The position numbers and the translations under genes were made by a program. 40,657 nucleotides of DNA, taken from Bacteroides xylanisolvens XB1A. Lineage in GTDB: Bacteria; Bacteroidota; Bacteroidia; Bacteroidales; Bacteroidaceae. Shown here one piece after another: positions 40,462-40,657 of the stretch. The stretch is taken from the NCBI RefSeq assembly GCF_000210075.1, contig NC_021017.1:4519216-4559872 (forward strand), read 5' to 3'. The number at the start of each line of letters is the position of its first letter. Position 1 is the stretch's first letter. The notes under the pieces were generated by a model. That model saw nothing but the letters and a program-made list of their open reading frames with translations. It was not told where the DNA came from and searched no databases.

Positions 40462-40657
40462 ATGGCAGTTAATAATATAATAAAACGATTACAGAATATA
40501 ATGCGTCAAGACGCAGGTATTAGTGGTGATGCACAGCGTATTGAACAAATGGTTTGGCTATTCTTCCTAAAAGTTTATGATGCACAGGAAGAAACGTGGG
40601 AGTATAAAAGTCGCCGTGAAAAAAAGGTATTTAAATCAATTATTCCGGAAGAGCTAA
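40462..40657 (+). CDS. hsdM: Type I DNA methyltransferase subunit M, 5' part only
   Basis: The ATG at 40462 opens 65 codons to the window end (MAVNNIIKRLQNIMRQDAGI, then QMVWLFFLKVYDAQEE). This is the N-terminal helical domain of HsdM, with the usual R-x-D-x-G-x-x-G-D start. The methylase domain is beyond the window. The gap of 3 nt from hsdR shows operon organisation; the N6-adenine specificity cannot be read. Confidence 0.87.
   Translation, partial: MAVNNIIKRLQNIMRQDAGISGDAQRIEQMVWLFFLKVYDAQEETWEYKSRREKKVFKSIIPEEL

Overview
The window looks like a chromosomal segment of a gut Bacteroides species. Three things point that way: nearly every promoter is a Bacteroides-type -7 box (TAnnTTTG), sometimes with a TTTG-like -33 element about 18-23 bp upstream; Shine-Dalgarno sequences are mostly absent; and the gene families are typical of the genus (DUF4248 protein, HU-like protein with an acidic Gly/Ser tail, BT4734/VapE-type protein, CepA-type beta-lactamase). 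No rRNA, tRNA or CRISPR array was seen.

Layout. (1) 1-4527, minus strand: a phage-like cassette with a peptidoglycan amidase (cut by the window edge), a small coiled-coil protein, an HU-like protein, a DnaB-type helicase, a phage initiator/loader-like protein, and a DUF4248 protein. An intergenic array of palindromes with an exact 22-bp period lies upstream of the helicase operon. (2) 4807-24000: ordinary chromosome. It holds a radical-SAM/DUF4130 DNA-repair pair, an MgtC-like protein, DUF2809, an apparently orphan HigA, a K+ channel, a lytic transglycosylase, an epimerase-lipocalin fusion, small acetyltransferase and zinc-ribbon proteins, an SDR, a frameshifted YgbA_NO protein, a MATE pump, an RluA synthase, an SGNH hydrolase, a MaoC dehydratase, a choloylglycine-hydrolase-family enzyme, MarC, a VOC-GNAT-GNAT fusion and a CepA-like class A beta-lactamase. 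(3) 24286-40657: a defence-like island. It starts with a complete Wadjet (JetABCD) plasmid-restriction operon followed at 10 bp by a SWIM zinc-finger gene. Next come a nucleotidyltransferase-HEPN protein, a BT4734/VapE-type primase-helicase gene, a DUF6078-like protein, two tandem XRE regulators and the start of a type I restriction-modification operon (hsdR, then partial hsdM).

The most unusual structure is around the VapE-type gene. It is enclosed by two mirror-image 100-bp ends (33367-33466 and 36005-36104). Each end has an exact 15-bp outer repeat, a 39-bp non-conserved gap, and four 9-bp GTGAYRGCA motifs with the same 13/11/13-bp spacing, so that compensating base changes preserve a hairpin. 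Inside is a seven-unit array of palindromes (GAAACTnTAGTTTC type) repeating every 21-23 bp. No transposase or integrase is visible. I read this as an undescribed single-gene replicon-like or mobile element of 2738 bp. Its internal array matches in period, but not in sequence, the array upstream of the DnaB operon about 30 kb away.

Two genes (YgbA_NO at about 14.2 kb and an XRE regulator at 36.9 kb) continue in the -1 frame after runs of six or seven A. These could be indels, sequencing errors or productive frameshifting. All calls come from reading the sequence; no database search was run.
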